Of a stretch of DNA of 64,000 bases, positions 19,249 through 28,114 are shown piece after piece. Where the stretch lies: positions 191,522 to 255,521 of the forward strand of contig NZ_JANIGO010000002.1 in assembly GCF_024518835.1 (NCBI RefSeq), read 5' to 3'. Numbering within the stretch: the first letter of the stretch is position 1; each line of letters begins with the position of its first letter. The position numbers and the translations under genes are program-made. Below the pieces are notes generated by a model that saw nothing but the letters and a program-made list of their open reading frames with translations, had not been told where the DNA came from and ran no database searches. This stretch comes from Limnobacter humi. GTDB taxonomy: Bacteria > Pseudomonadota > Gammaproteobacteria > Burkholderiales > Burkholderiaceae_B.

Positions 19249-19481
19249 ACAGCCCCGAGAACTTGCCGTCCGAGACGCGCAAACCGATCACCGGCTACCT
19301 GTGGAGCACGCTGGCCGTGCTGACTTGCCCCTGCCACCTGCCCATCCTTGCTGCCGTGCTGGCCGGCACAACCGCCGGTGCATTCCTTGTCGAGTATTGG
19401 GTCATCACGGCGCTCGGTTTGACCGGCCTGTTCCTTCTGTCACTGGCGCGGGCGTTGCGGGCATTGAGGGAAAGATCATGA
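19245..19481 (+). CDS. merE: Mercury transport protein MerE
   Basis: A 78-residue membrane protein with two hydrophobic segments and the metal pair in LTCPCHLP. It transports Hg(II) and possibly organomercury. The start is GTG inside the end of merD, and the end overlaps the urf2 start by 4 bp, so translation is coupled. Confidence 0.92.
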   Translation: MNSPENLPSETRKPITGYLWSTLAVLTCPCHLPILAAVLAGTTAGAFLVEYWVITALGLTGLFLLSLARALRALRERS

Positions 19482-19818
19482 GCGCTTCCCGGCCGGATGG
19501 ATGGACTACGGCGGAACTGGCCCAAGCGTTCGAGCGCGGGCAAGGCTTTCTGTTCGCAAAGCCGATGCCGGCGGCGGCATTCGCCGTCTTCGTCAGTCAA
19601 TGGAGGGGTGCCACCATGAATGCAAATGATCCGACCGCCACCAGTTGCTGCGTGTGCTGAAGGAAATCCCGCTCGATGCCGCCTTCACACCGGAAGGCGC
19701 GGAGTACGTCGAGCACTTCTGCGGGCTGGAGTGTTATCAACGTTTCCAGGCGCGGGCCAGCACTGCGACCGAAACGAACGGCGAACCGAACGCTTGCGGT
19801 TCGCCGCCGTCAAATTGA
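19478..19818 (+). pseudogene. urf2 remnant: internal deletion of the EAL part plus a frameshift
   Basis: The first 22 codons ([22 protein letters not shown]) match the start of the urf2 gene of Tn501-type mer operons. The frame then jumps directly to [20 protein letters not shown], the end of the EAL-like domain. The roughly 230 residues between are gone. A missing base near 19659 breaks CCVC from [17 protein letters not shown], which carries the cysteine-rich DUF3330 tail up to a stop at 19816-19818. The EAL function is lost. Confidence 0.85.
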
Positions 19819-19856
19819 GACAAACCACGCTTTCGCTACGTCGCCTCATGTCGGCA

Positions 19857-20471
19857 TCAAATTCGGCTGAGTAGCTTCTCGCCATCTGGACGTAGCTCGC
19901 CCTTGGGTGAAATATGCCGATACAGGGTCTGTCGCGTGACGCCAAGTTCCTGGCACAGGTCGCCGACCTTGGTCTCTGGCTGCCCCATTGCCGCCATCGC
20001 CAGCCGCAGCTTGGCGGCGGTCATCTTGAACGGCCGGCCGCCTTTCCGGCCGCGTGCCCGTGCTGAGGCCAGGCCCGCCACAGTGCGCTCGGCGATCAAC
20101 TCACGCTCGAACTCGGCCAGCGCGGCGAAGATACCGAAGACCAGCTTGCCGGCGGCGGTCGTGGTGTCGATGGCCGCGCCGTGCCCGGTCAGCACCTTGA
20201 GGCCGATGCCGCGTCCGGTCAGGTCATGGACGGTATTGATCAGATGGCGCAGGTCGCGCCCGAGCCGATCCAGTTTCCAAACGACCAACGTGTCGCCTAG
20301 CCGTAGTGCCTTCAGACAGCTCGCCAGACCGGGACGATCCTCGCGTTTTCCGGACGCTTGGTCTTCATAGAGATGCGCCGGATCAACACCGGCCGCGACC
20401 AGCGCATCGCGCTGCAAGTCCGTCGCTTGGGAGCCATCCGCCTTCGATACTCGCATGTAGCCAATCAGCAT
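19857..20471 (-). CDS. tniR: Tn5053-type resolvase TniR
   Basis: A 204-residue serine resolvase (MLIGYMRVSKADGSQATDLQ, catalytic serine in RVSK). KLDRLGRDLRHLI and the C-terminal helix-turn-helix TKVGDLCQELGVTRQTLYRH are clear. It resolves the cointegrates formed by TniABQ at the res site between tniR and tniQ. It reads away from tniQBA's left side on the same strand. Confidence 0.95.
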   Translation of the reverse strand: MLIGYMRVSKADGSQATDLQRDALVAAGVDPAHLYEDQASGKREDRPGLASCLKALRLGDTLVVWKLDRLGRDLRHLINTVHDLTGRGIGLKVLTGHGAAIDTTTAAGKLVFGIFAALAEFERELIAERTVAGLASARARGRKGGRPFKMTAAKLRLAMAAMGQPETKVGDLCQELGVTRQTLYRHISPKGELRPDGEKLLSRI

Positions 20472-20479
20472 CTTGTACC

Positions 20480-20507
20480 TGTCACATATACGTTCGATTA
20501 TGTGACA
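20480..20507. promoter_or_regulatory. res subsite of the tni module
   Basis: A 28-bp palindrome with 9-bp perfect arms (TGTCACATA...TATGTGACA) lies just upstream of tniR. Related half-sites (TTGTCACTTA and a TGTCTAAGACA stretch) follow toward tniQ. This is the position of res in Tn5053. Confidence 0.85.
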
Positions 20508-20531
20508 GTGTGCACCGGAAAGTTCGGGCCG

Positions 20532-21749
20532 TCAAAATTTGTCACTTAACCCGTCATTCTGTCTAAGACATGCAAAGGGTCCATCAGGCTCATAATGTGA
20601 CAGAAATTCAGGGAGGATGCCTTCCTTCGCGAAGGTGGTGCGCAACCGTTCCAGGGAAGCGGGGTCGCGCCGACCAAAGGAAGCCAACGCGAACAGCGAG
20701 CGGGCCGTCTCGGGGTCGTGCCGCGCTTCAATGATCGCCTCATCAATGGCCTGGACCGCCCGTTGCCAGTGATCGACAGGTTCGGGCTTCGGCGCTCTCG
20801 CTGGCAGTCCACTGGTGAACCCGGTTTGGGGCTCGGACCAGAATAGCTTTGCCTGCTCGCCCGGCGGGCTTATATCCCTCACTTCAATCAAGTGGATCGC
20901 CGTTGCCGCCGCCTCCAGCGTCTGCAACCGTACTGCCGGGTTCAGGGTTTCATACGGTCGCCACAGACTTTGCCCTGCACGCAGCGGATGCCCGCAGCCT
21001 TCCCAGACTTGGCGGAGATACCCCGCGTAGGTGCCGCACGCCGAAAGCGGGGTGTTCAGCTCGTCGAGCAGCGTGCGTAGCAGCCGAAACCACAATCCGG
21101 CGTGGATGCGTCGGCGCGGCAGTTCCACATGGCCGGTCGTCAGTGCCTGCCAGGTACGCTGGTCCATCGCCGCAATCGCGTCGCTGGCAGTGCGCGGTTC
21201 GGCGTCGGCGTTCTCCCAGCCGAGAAACCGCCCTGGCACGCCCCAATAGGATTCCAGCCAGCAGCCATGCAGTGGGCAGCTCAGCATCAGGGGCAGCTTC
21301 CACGCGAGCAGTACGGCTTGGTTCTCCGGATCGTTCAGGCAGAGCTGACAGGCGCGGTGTATCGGTTGGGTGGGCAGCCAGGCACGCCAGCTCGTGATGG
21401 ATCGCGTCTGACGGCGGAGTCTCGGCAGCAGTACCGAGAGCTGGAACGCATAGGTTTCCAATGCGGCTGGAATCTGATCATCAAGGCTGTCCAGTAGCCA
21501 AGGCACCCAGCCGGCGAAACTCATGCAGCGCAGCCGATCCAGCTCGATACCGCTCCGCTGGGAGAGCATCGCCAGCAGCGCCAGTGGTGGCGCGGTGTCC
21601 AGGTCATCAACCTGGCCGTGACCAAGATCGTGCTCCAGCAGCTCGGACACTTCCATGTGATAGCAAAGGGCCACGCGGTTGAGCCACGAAGACAGGGCTT
21701 CGCCTTCCCTGGGAGCCGGATGCAGTGGCCAGCGTGGCGCTGGCTTCAC
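20532..21749 (-). CDS. tniQ: Transposition accessory protein TniQ
   Basis: A 405-residue protein of the TniQ/TnsD-related group, required for Tn402-family transposition and thought to take part in target choice. The N-terminus has PAPREGEALSSWLNRVALCY, and a cysteine-histidine region (ACQLCLNDPEN, CPLHGCWLE) suggests a zinc finger. It overlaps tniB by 4 bp. It seems complete. Confidence 0.93.
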   Translation of the reverse strand: MKPAPRWPLHPAPREGEALSSWLNRVALCYHMEVSELLEHDLGHGQVDDLDTAPPLALLAMLSQRSGIELDRLRCMSFAGWVPWLLDSLDDQIPAALETYAFQLSVLLPRLRRQTRSITSWRAWLPTQPIHRACQLCLNDPENQAVLLAWKLPLMLSCPLHGCWLESYWGVPGRFLGWENADAEPRTASDAIAAMDQRTWQALTTGHVELPRRRIHAGLWFRLLRTLLDELNTPLSACGTYAGYLRQVWEGCGHPLRAGQSLWRPYETLNPAVRLQTLEAAATAIHLIEVRDISPPGEQAKLFWSEPQTGFTSGLPARAPKPEPVDHWQRAVQAIDEAIIEARHDPETARSLFALASFGRRDPASLERLRTTFAKEGILPEFLSHYEPDGPFACLRQNDGLSDKF

Positions 21750-22663
21750 ATCAGTTCCCGCTCGAATTGCCGCCGCCGCTCGCTGGGGCCGGTGTAATCG
21801 GCCATGCTGAGCGTGCGGTTGTTGATCGCTTCCTCACCGCTCTCCACGGCAGCGACGGCCGCCGCCATCAACAGGTGCGCCAGCTCGCCGATGGTGCCCT
21901 CGCTGCGCGTGAGCAGGTAGCGGGCCATATCCAGCGTGGCAATAGACGAGGGGCGCCGCAGCGGGAGCGAAGCCGCGAAGCTGGCCAGCAGTGAGCAGCA
22001 ATCGTCGTTGGCTTCCCACACCGGCAGCATCATGGGCTCGAAGCGGTTTTCCAACTGGTCATCCGAGCGGATGGCCAGGTAGGCATCGCGCGTGCCCACA
22101 CCGACCAGCGGGATGCGCAATTCGTTGCCGAGGAAGCGCAGCAGGTTGAGGAATTCCCGGCGGTTGACGCTGTTGCCGGCCAGGACGTTGTGCAGCTCGT
22201 CGATCACCAGCAAACGCACACCGAGCTTGCGCAGCAGTGTCAGCGCCAGTTGCTCTATTTCCGGCAGCCGTGGGCGCGGTCGCAATGGTGCTCCCATCGC
22301 CGCGAGCAGCGCGACGTAGAAGCGGATCACCGACGGCTCGGACGGCATCTGCACGACCAATACCGGGATGTGCTCCTGGTCGGCGTCGGAGCTGGCCGGG
22401 TGGGCGCGGCGGAACTTCTCGACGATCATCGACTTGCCGTTGTTGGTTGGACCGACCAACAGCAGGTTGGGCATGCGTTGTTTGTTTGGCCACGTATACA
22501 GGGCTTCCAGCCGGTTCAACGCCTCGACTGCTCGCGGATAGCCGATCCAGCGGTCGGCGCGAAGGCGATGGATGCGCTCATCCGCCGGGAGACGGGCCAA
22601 GCCCTGGGCCGCCGGCAGCAGGTGGGACAGGTCGATGATGGGATATTCGTCCACGGCTACCAC
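21746..22663 (-). CDS. tniB: Transposition ATPase TniB
   Basis: A 305-residue AAA-type ATPase, related to TnsC/IstB-like regulators. Walker A is VGPTNNGKSMI, and Walker B is LLVIDELHNVL. It binds target DNA and activates TniA. The stop overlaps the tniQ start and the start overlaps tniA, so tniABQ is one operon. Confidence 0.94.
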   Translation of the reverse strand: MVAVDEYPIIDLSHLLPAAQGLARLPADERIHRLRADRWIGYPRAVEALNRLEALYTWPNKQRMPNLLLVGPTNNGKSMIVEKFRRAHPASSDADQEHIPVLVVQMPSEPSVIRFYVALLAAMGAPLRPRPRLPEIEQLALTLLRKLGVRLLVIDELHNVLAGNSVNRREFLNLLRFLGNELRIPLVGVGTRDAYLAIRSDDQLENRFEPMMLPVWEANDDCCSLLASFAASLPLRRPSSIATLDMARYLLTRSEGTIGELAHLLMAAAVAAVESGEEAINNRTLSMADYTGPSERRRQFERELM

Positions 22664-24339
22664 TCCTCAATCTGGTCGAACGGTTTGGCAGGTGGCTGGT
22701 TGTCCGCCTGCGGGTCTGCCATATCCGTGTCCGCTGGTGGCGTGGTTTTGACAGGTTGTTCCGTTGACTTGAGATGCTGGCGTCGATCCGCGTCGCGCCG
22801 CGCCTTGCGCGTGGCTTTCTGCGCAGTGGTCACGATTTCGCGCATCTGCCCGATCATGCGGAACAGCGCCGACTCATCCACCTGTTCGCGCCCTTGCTGC
22901 CGCAATTTCGCCAGCGCCTGCCGTTGTTCCCAGAGGGTGACAGCCGGGTGCGACAAGGTACGGTATGGAATTTCCAGATAGTGCTGCCCCTCCGGCTCCA
23001 GCACCCAAATGCGGCTGATGTCGCGTGGGTCGCGCCGGATCAGGAACGCAGGCAGGCGGTCGCGCCGAGCTATCCACGGCTTGAGCGCATCGGCGTAGTA
23101 GTGGATGTGGTCGATGACGAAGCCAGTGCGGGTCAGGGTGCGGCGGAGGACGGGCAGGAAATCGACCAGAAAAGCCGTGGTGCGAGTGATGACGGTTGGA
23201 ACGCCGGTACGCGCGACAGCTTCGGCCCAGCGTGCGGCCGGCGGTTGGAGCAGGCCGTTGTGCACGGAGCCGTGATAGGTGCCAACCGCCAATGCGAGCC
23301 AGCGTTCCAGCTCGCGCAGTGTCAGGGCGGCCATCTTCTCGGAGGCGTATTCCCCGCGCTGGTCAGGGTTGGAGAAGGTCGTCCCCGGCAATTCGTCGTG
23401 GATCATTTGCATCGCCGTGCCGATGATCCGTTCCACGATGCCGCCATAGTGCGGCTGCCCGAGAGGCCGATAGTCCAACCGGATGCCATGCTGCTCGCAG
23501 CCACGGCGTAGCGCCTCGCTCTTGAATTCGGCCGCGTTGTCCAGGTAGAGCAGCGCGGGCTTGCCGCTCATCGGCCAGTCCATTTCCACGTCCAACCTTT
23601 CCAACCAAGGGCGCTTGTCGCAACCGGCGTGTGCGAGGCACAGGCCGACCGAGACGGCAGATGGCGCTTCTAACGTGACCACCATGCCAACCACGCAGCG
23701 GGTGAACACGTCGATGGCGAGGGTCAGGTACGGACGGCCAATCGGTTGCCGGTCGCGCTCGTCCACCACGATCAGGTCGATGACTGTGTGGTCGATCTGT
23801 ACCTGCTCCAGCGGTGCGGAGACTGGCGGAGGAACACCGCCAACACCTTGCAGGATGCGGGACGCATCCTGGCCTTCCCGAAGTCGAGTGGTCTTGAGTG
23901 GATCAAGGCTGGCGATCCGCAACGCGACCGTGTTGCGCGCCGGCATCCGCAGCTTTTGCAGCTTGCACACCCGCGCAACTTCACGGTGGAACGCCGCCAA
24001 GCTGCGCTTCTGCTTGGTCAGGAAGCGCTTTTGCAGTAGCTCGCGGATGATTCGTTCGACCGACTCCGGCAAGCGGCCTTTACCTTTGCCACCGCTCGAC
24101 TGTCCAAGAGCCAAATCAGTGACCAGCCCCGAACCTTGCCGGGCACGGCGGATCAGGACGTAGACCTGCCGCCGGGACAGACCCAGCGCCTGGGCTGCTG
24201 CGTCGGCCGCTTCATGCCCGACCGTCTCCGACTGCGCCAACGGCCCAATGATCTCCGCGCGGCAGCGAGCACGCTCCCATGCCTGTTCTGACAGGGTGGC
24301 TACGCCGCGCTCGGCAATCGGTACGGTATCGGTCGCCAT
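22657..24339 (-). CDS. tniA: DDE transposase TniA
   Basis: A 560-residue retroviral-integrase-type transposase. Catalytic residues are visible in VQIDHTVIDLIVVD, LYLDNAAEFKS and HYGGIVERIIG (D, D, E). The N-terminal helix-turn-helix region (ALGLSRRQVYVLIRRAR) binds the transposon ends. The start MATDTVPIAE at 24339 agrees with known TniA; the longer frame upstream runs into the terminal repeats. The gene is 141 bp from the end it acts on. Confidence 0.95.
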   Translation of the reverse strand: MATDTVPIAERGVATLSEQAWERARCRAEIIGPLAQSETVGHEAADAAAQALGLSRRQVYVLIRRARQGSGLVTDLALGQSSGGKGKGRLPESVERIIRELLQKRFLTKQKRSLAAFHREVARVCKLQKLRMPARNTVALRIASLDPLKTTRLREGQDASRILQGVGGVPPPVSAPLEQVQIDHTVIDLIVVDERDRQPIGRPYLTLAIDVFTRCVVGMVVTLEAPSAVSVGLCLAHAGCDKRPWLERLDVEMDWPMSGKPALLYLDNAAEFKSEALRRGCEQHGIRLDYRPLGQPHYGGIVERIIGTAMQMIHDELPGTTFSNPDQRGEYASEKMAALTLRELERWLALAVGTYHGSVHNGLLQPPAARWAEAVARTGVPTVITRTTAFLVDFLPVLRRTLTRTGFVIDHIHYYADALKPWIARRDRLPAFLIRRDPRDISRIWVLEPEGQHYLEIPYRTLSHPAVTLWEQRQALAKLRQQGREQVDESALFRMIGQMREIVTTAQKATRKARRDADRRQHLKSTEQPVKTTPPADTDMADPQADNQPPAKPFDQIEEW

Positions 24340-24344
24340 GCTCG

Positions 24345-24480
24345 CCTCGCTTTGGTGCACACGAGTATTGAGCATAGACGAGTTTCGTGCAGAGGAGTCC
24401 TGATATCGGGCTGTCAGGAGCCGTATGCACAGCAGGCTTCATGTCTCGTTGATTGGTGCAGTCGTCTTCTGAAAATGACA
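24345..24480. repeat. IRt end next to tniA (right end of the composite)
   Basis: The 25-bp terminal repeat ends TCGTCTTCTGAAAATGACA at 24480. Inside it are further TniA-site-like repeats (GTGCAGAGGAGTCC and similar). The flank ctaaa follows at once. The same 136-bp block, diverged, is seen at 9421-9556. Confidence 0.9.
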
Positions 24481-24485
24481 CTAAA
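24481..24485. repeat. Right 5-bp target duplication (ctaaa)
   Basis: Same five bases as 3931-3935. With the 20.5-kb insert removed, the island's recombinase and ars operon become neighbours. Confidence 0.8.
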
Positions 24486-24491
24486 TGCGCC

Positions 24492-24520
24492 TAGCTCATT
24501 TTTACAGCTTAAATGAGCTA
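24492..24520. promoter_or_regulatory. 29-bp palindrome: candidate res subsite or ars operator
   Basis: Perfect 10-bp arms (TAGCTCATTT and AAATGAGCTA) flank 9 bases. It starts 7 bp from the target duplication and 36 bp upstream of arsR. The size suits a serine-recombinase dimer site, and Tn402 elements prefer such res sites. An ArsR operator is the alternative. Confidence 0.55.
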
Positions 24521-24555
24521 TTGAGCACACTCCATATTTCGACTATTATTGAAAC

Positions 24556-24888
24556 ATGGAAACGATAAATGCTGTAGCCGCCCTGGCGGCCATCGCTCAA
24601 GAATCGCGCCTCGCGGTGTTCCGGCTTCTCGTCCAGGCCGGCCCCGCCGGCATGGCCGCCGGAAAAATCAGCGAAGCGGCCGGCATCCCGCCGTCTTCGC
24701 TATCCTTCCACCTGAAAGAGCTGGCACACGCCGGCATGGTCACGTCGCGGCAAGAAGGCCGATTTGTGATCTACGAGGCGAACTTTTCGACGGCCACTAA
24801 CCTGGTGGCCTTTCTCACGGAAAACTGCTGCGGCGGCCAGGTGTGCAACCTGTCTTGCACCACGGAAGCCGGGAAGGTGTTGGCATGA
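24556..24888 (+). CDS. arsR: Arsenite-responsive repressor ArsR
   Basis: A 110-residue SmtB/ArsR-type winged-helix repressor. The recognition helix region is [20 protein letters not shown]. The usual CVC motif in the DNA-binding helix is absent. Instead, cysteines 91, 92, 97 and 101 near the C-terminus ([12 protein letters not shown]) resemble the As(III) site of the Acidithiobacillus-type ArsR. It controls the arsR-arsH-arsC-acr3 operon. Its stop overlaps the arsH start by 4 bp. Confidence 0.93.
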   Translation: METINAVAALAAIAQESRLAVFRLLVQAGPAGMAAGKISEAAGIPPSSLSFHLKELAHAGMVTSRQEGRFVIYEANFSTATNLVAFLTENCCGGQVCNLSCTTEAGKVLA

Positions 24889-25652
24889 GACTTCGCCATC
24901 TTTCCGACCCCGATTCTTTGCCCGCTTTGGACAAATCCTTTGCCATCGAGCGCCCGGCGCTCGGGCTGGCACCCGACGCCCCGCCGGTGCGTATCCTGCT
25001 GCTGTATGGCTCGCTGCGCGCCCGCTCGTTCTCACGGCTGGCCGTCGAGGAAGCGGCCCGGCTGCTGCAATTCTTTGGCGCAGAAACACGCATCTTCGAC
25101 CCGTCCGATTTGCCGTTGCCCGATCAAGTGCAAAGCGACGATCACCCGGCCGTCAAGGAGCTGCGCGCCCTGTCCGAGTGGTCAGAGGGACAAGTCTGGT
25201 GCAGCCCGGAACGCCACGGTCAGATTACCAGTGTCATGAAGGCGCAGATTGACCATCTGCCGCTTGAAATGGCCGGCATCCGGCCGACCCAAGGCCGCAC
25301 CCTGGCCGTGATGCAGGTATCCGGCGGCTCGCAGAGCTTCAACGCCGTGAACACCTTGCGTCTGCTCGGCCGCTGGATGCGAATGTTCACCATTCCGAAC
25401 CAGTCGAGTATCGCCAAAGCGTTCCAAGAGTTCGACGCGGCGGGCCGCATGAAGCCCTCGCCGTACTACGACCGAATAGCCGATGTGATGGAAGAACTGG
25501 TGCGCTTCACGGCGCTGGTACGGCCGCACCGTGAAGCACTGACAGACCGCTATTCCGAACGGAAAGCGGCCGGCCACGTCATCGACGAGGCCACCGATCT
25601 TTCATCCATCGCCATTGCTCCCCAGCCACTACCAGAAAGCGAAACATCATGA
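24885..25652 (+). CDS. arsH: Organoarsenical/NADPH-dependent FMN oxidoreductase ArsH
   Basis: A 255-residue flavodoxin-like protein. The FMN phosphate loop [19 protein letters not shown] is diagnostic for Ars[21 protein letters not shown] follows. ArsH oxidises trivalent organoarsenicals and reduces quinones or metals. The ATG at 24885 lies inside the arsR stop (ATGA), a 4-bp overlap repeated at each junction of this operon. Confidence 0.94.
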   Translation: MRLRHLSDPDSLPALDKSFAIERPALGLAPDAPPVRILLLYGSLRARSFSRLAVEEAARLLQFFGAETRIFDPSDLPLPDQVQSDDHPAVKELRALSEWSEGQVWCSPERHGQITSVMKAQIDHLPLEMAGIRPTQGRTLAVMQVSGGSQSFNAVNTLRLLGRWMRMFTIPNQSSIAKAFQEFDAAGRMKPSPYYDRIADVMEELVRFTALVRPHREALTDRYSERKAAGHVIDEATDLSSIAIAPQPLPESETS

Positions 25653-26155
25653 CCGAAAGAATCTATAACGTCCTCATCCTCTGCACCGGCAATTCGGCGC
25701 GCAGCATCATGGCCGAAGCTCTCATCAACACGATGGGGCAAGGGCGCTTCCGCGCCTACAGCGCCGGCAGTCACCCAACCGGCAAGGTCAATCCCTTCGC
25801 CGTCGAAAAGGTGGAGTCGGTGAATTACCCGACCGAGAATCTGCGCAGCAAGAGCTGGGACGAGTACGCCACGCCCGACGCACCGAAGATGGACTTCATC
25901 ATCACCGTCTGCGACAACGCCGCCGGCGAAATGTGTCCGGTGTGGCCTGGTCAGCCGATCTCGGCGCATTGGGGATTTGAAGACCCGGCCGCCGTCGAAG
26001 GCACTGACGCCGAGAAGCGCCGGGCCTTCGAACAAACCTTCCGGCACATGATGAACCGCGTCCGCCTGTTCGTGAATCTGCCTCTCAAAATGCTTGACCA
26101 GACGGCCATCAAGCGCGAGCTGGCGAACATCGGCAAGACCGAGCAGGAAGCATGA
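25649..26155 (+). CDS. arsC: Arsenate reductase ArsC (low-molecular-weight phosphatase type)
   Basis: A 168-residue enzyme that reduces arsenate to arsenite. The phosphatase-like loop is [17 protein letters not shown], with the nucleophilic cysteine. A second cysteine in [16 protein letters not shown] belongs to the redox relay. It overlaps arsH and acr3 by 4 bp on each side, so the product and the exporter are made together. Confidence 0.93.
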   Translation: MTERIYNVLILCTGNSARSIMAEALINTMGQGRFRAYSAGSHPTGKVNPFAVEKVESVNYPTENLRSKSWDEYATPDAPKMDFIITVCDNAAGEMCPVWPGQPISAHWGFEDPAAVEGTDAEKRRAFEQTFRHMMNRVRLFVNLPLKMLDQTAIKRELANIGKTEQEA

Positions 26156-27219
26156 GCGCCGGCGCACAGGCCATCGCCGCGAAGCCGCGCCAGGCCCCGA
26201 TGAGCGGCTTCGAGCGTTACCTGACGCTGTGGGTGGCCCTGTGCATCGTCGCCGGTGTTGCGCTCGGCCAGGGCCTTCCTGACGTGTTCCAGGCCATAGG
26301 CCGCATGGAAGTGGCCCAGGTCAATTTGCCGGTGGGCCTGCTGATTTGGGTAATGATCGTCCCGATGCTGGTCAAGATCGACTTCGGGGCGCTGCACCAG
26401 GTCAAAGAGCATTGGCGCGGCATCGGCGTCACGCTGTTCGTGAATTGGGCCGTCAAGCCATTCTCGATGGCCCTGCTGGGGTGGCTGTTCATCCGACAAG
26501 TGTTCGCTCCGTTCCTGCCGGCCGATCAACTGGACAGCTACATCGCGGGCTTGATCTTGCTGGCCGCCGCGCCCTGCACGGCAATGGTGTTCGTGTGGAG
26601 CCGCCTTACCAACGGCGACCCGCTTTTCACGCTCTCGCAAGTGGCTCTGAACGACGCCATCATGATCGTGGCCTTCGCGCCCATCGTCGGCCTGCTGCTG
26701 GGCATGTCCTCGATCTCGGTGCCTTGGGACACGCTGCTGATTTCGGTCGTGCTCTACATCATCGTGCCGGTGATCCTGGCGCAGCTCTTGCGGCGGCATC
26801 TGCTCAAGCAAGGACAGGCCGCCTTTGAACGGGCCATGCAGAAGATCGGGCCGTGGTCGATGGCCGCGCTGCTGCTGACGTTGGTTCTACTGTTCGCCTT
26901 CCAGGGCGAGGCCATCATCCGGCAGCCGTTAGTGATCGCCATGCTAGCCGTGCCGATCTTGATTCAAGTGTTCTTCAATTCCGGGTTAGCCTACTGGCTG
27001 AACAAGCGGGCGGGGGAAAAGCACTCTGTCGCCTGTCCTTCGGCCCTGATCGGTGCCAGCAACTTCTTCGAGCTGGCCGTGGCGGCCGCCATCAGCTTGT
27101 TCGGTCTGCACTCCGGCGCTGCATTGGCAACCGTGGTCGGCGTCCTGGTCGAAGTGCCGGTGATGCTGCTGGTCGTGCGCGTGGTGAATCGCTCGAAGAG
27201 CTGGTACGAACGAGGTTGA
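26152..27219 (+). CDS. acr3: Arsenite efflux transporter Acr3
   Basis: A 355-residue inner-membrane carrier with about ten transmembrane segments. The conserved cysteine is in LAAAPCTAMVFVWSRLT, and the ALNDAIMIVAFAPIVG block is typical of Acr3. It exports As(III). It is the last clear gene of the ars operon. Confidence 0.94.
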   Translation: MSAGAQAIAAKPRQAPMSGFERYLTLWVALCIVAGVALGQGLPDVFQAIGRMEVAQVNLPVGLLIWVMIVPMLVKIDFGALHQVKEHWRGIGVTLFVNWAVKPFSMALLGWLFIRQVFAPFLPADQLDSYIAGLILLAAAPCTAMVFVWSRLTNGDPLFTLSQVALNDAIMIVAFAPIVGLLLGMSSISVPWDTLLISVVLYIIVPVILAQLLRRHLLKQGQAAFERAMQKIGPWSMAALLLTLVLLFAFQGEAIIRQPLVIAMLAVPILIQVFFNSGLAYWLNKRAGEKHSVACPSALIGASNFFELAVAAAISLFGLHSGAALATVVGVLVEVPVMLLVVRVVNRSKSWYERG

Positions 27220-27244
27220 ACATGAGTAGGAAAAAACTGAGGAA

Positions 27245-27337
27245 ATGATTGCAGATTGCCGCGCCGGCCGCTTCCTGGCGCATTCGATCACTGACCTGGA
27301 ACACCTAGTATCCATGCTTGCTGAGGTCGCCCGATGA
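27245..27337 (+). CDS. Very short ORF between acr3 and the antitoxin-like gene
   Basis: A 30-codon frame (MIADCRAGRFLAHSITDLEH then LVSMLAEVAR) overlaps the next start by 4 bp. Without an upstream ribosome site it may be the tail of a damaged gene: the frame is open a few codons further back. Function is unknown. Confidence 0.3.
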   Translation: MIADCRAGRFLAHSITDLEHLVSMLAEVAR

Positions 27338-27537
27338 CAGACCCAAAGAACCTAGAGAACAGGCTGCATGAGAAGGCCGACCCGGCCCGCGCCGTTTCCA
27401 CTGGTCGGGTGCGCTACACACTGGCCGAACTACTGGCCGACGCGGAAGCATCCGGGGCTTACCCGCTGCCGCCGGAGGAACGCGAATGGATGGATGCGCC
27501 GTCTGTGGGTCGGGAATGGCCAAACAGTGAAGATTGA
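27334..27537 (+). CDS. Small protein resembling the C-terminal half of MazE-type antitoxins
   Basis: A 67-residue acidic protein. The motif RYTLAELLADAE and REWMDAPSVGREW recall the toxin-binding part of MazE/PemI-like antitoxins. The N-terminal AbrB-like DNA-binding part is not evident. No toxin gene follows; a terminator does. It could be an orphan antitoxin. The name is tentative. Confidence 0.45.
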   Translation: MTDPKNLENRLHEKADPARAVSTGRVRYTLAELLADAEASGAYPLPPEEREWMDAPSVGREWPNSED

Positions 27538-27541
27538 AAAA

Positions 27542-27568
27542 GGCGGCCAGTTCGAGTGGCCGCCCTTT
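27542..27568. terminator. Bidirectional terminator between convergent genes
   Basis: GGCGGCCA and TGGCCGCC (8-bp arms, 7-base loop) are preceded by A residues and followed by CTTT. It separates the ars-side transcript from the minus-strand genes. Confidence 0.7.
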
Positions 27569-27573
27569 CGTCA

Positions 27574-27798
27574 TTAGCTGCACGCTTGGCGCAAGGCGTT
27601 CATTGCTTCTTGAAAATCAGCCTGTGTCGCCCGGCCCGTTTCAGCTTGGTAGTACACCACCATAAAAGCATTAGCGACGGCTTCGGCCAATGGCCCAAGG
27701 CTCCGCGCTTCCGCTTGGTTGATGTACTCCAAAGAAGAAAGAATAGCCGCTGCTTGATGCACTGCTTGCCCTGGTTCGATAATATGTTGTGTTGTCAT
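27574..27798 (-). CDS. Small hypothetical protein
   Basis: A 74-residue protein (MTTQHIIEPGQAVHQAAAIL) rich in alanine and predicted mainly helical. AGGTG lies upstream of the ATG. I recognise no family. It is the last gene of the minus-strand block that includes the trb genes, spaced 63 bp after the next upstream gene. Confidence 0.55.
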   Translation of the reverse strand: MTTQHIIEPGQAVHQAAAILSSLEYINQAEARSLGPLAEAVANAFMVVYYQAETGRATQADFQEAMNALRQACS

Positions 27799-27861
27799 AA
27801 TTCACCTCTCCAGTAGGTGTTGATTGAAAGTGCCGGGCTGGTTGTGGCCAGCCCGGTGCGC

Positions 27862-28110
27862 CTACAGGTACAGCCCCGCCGCCTCCGCGAATGCTGACCG
27901 CTCATTCCTGCCGCCATTAACCTCAATACTTATCGGCTTAGTTTCGCTCTCTCTCATAGGGTCTGGCCGTGATACAAAAGCGGCTGTTTCTGTCTCTGCA
28001 TCGACCTCGGTCGATTGATCACCCAGCGGCGAAATAAATACCTGGCTGACTTCTTCCCTTGGCGCTTCATCCAGGGCCGCCAATGCGGCCATGTATGTTG
28101 ATGTCGTCAT
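27862..28110 (-). CDS. Small acidic hypothetical protein
   Basis: An 82-residue acidic protein with no visible motif or membrane segment. It begins four bases after the trbL stop, so it is probably part of the trb transcript. Function is unknown. Confidence 0.55.
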   Translation of the reverse strand: MTTSTYMAALAALDEAPREEVSQVFISPLGDQSTEVDAETETAAFVSRPDPMRESETKPISIEVNGGRNERSAFAEAAGLYL

Positions 28111-28114
28111 CGTG

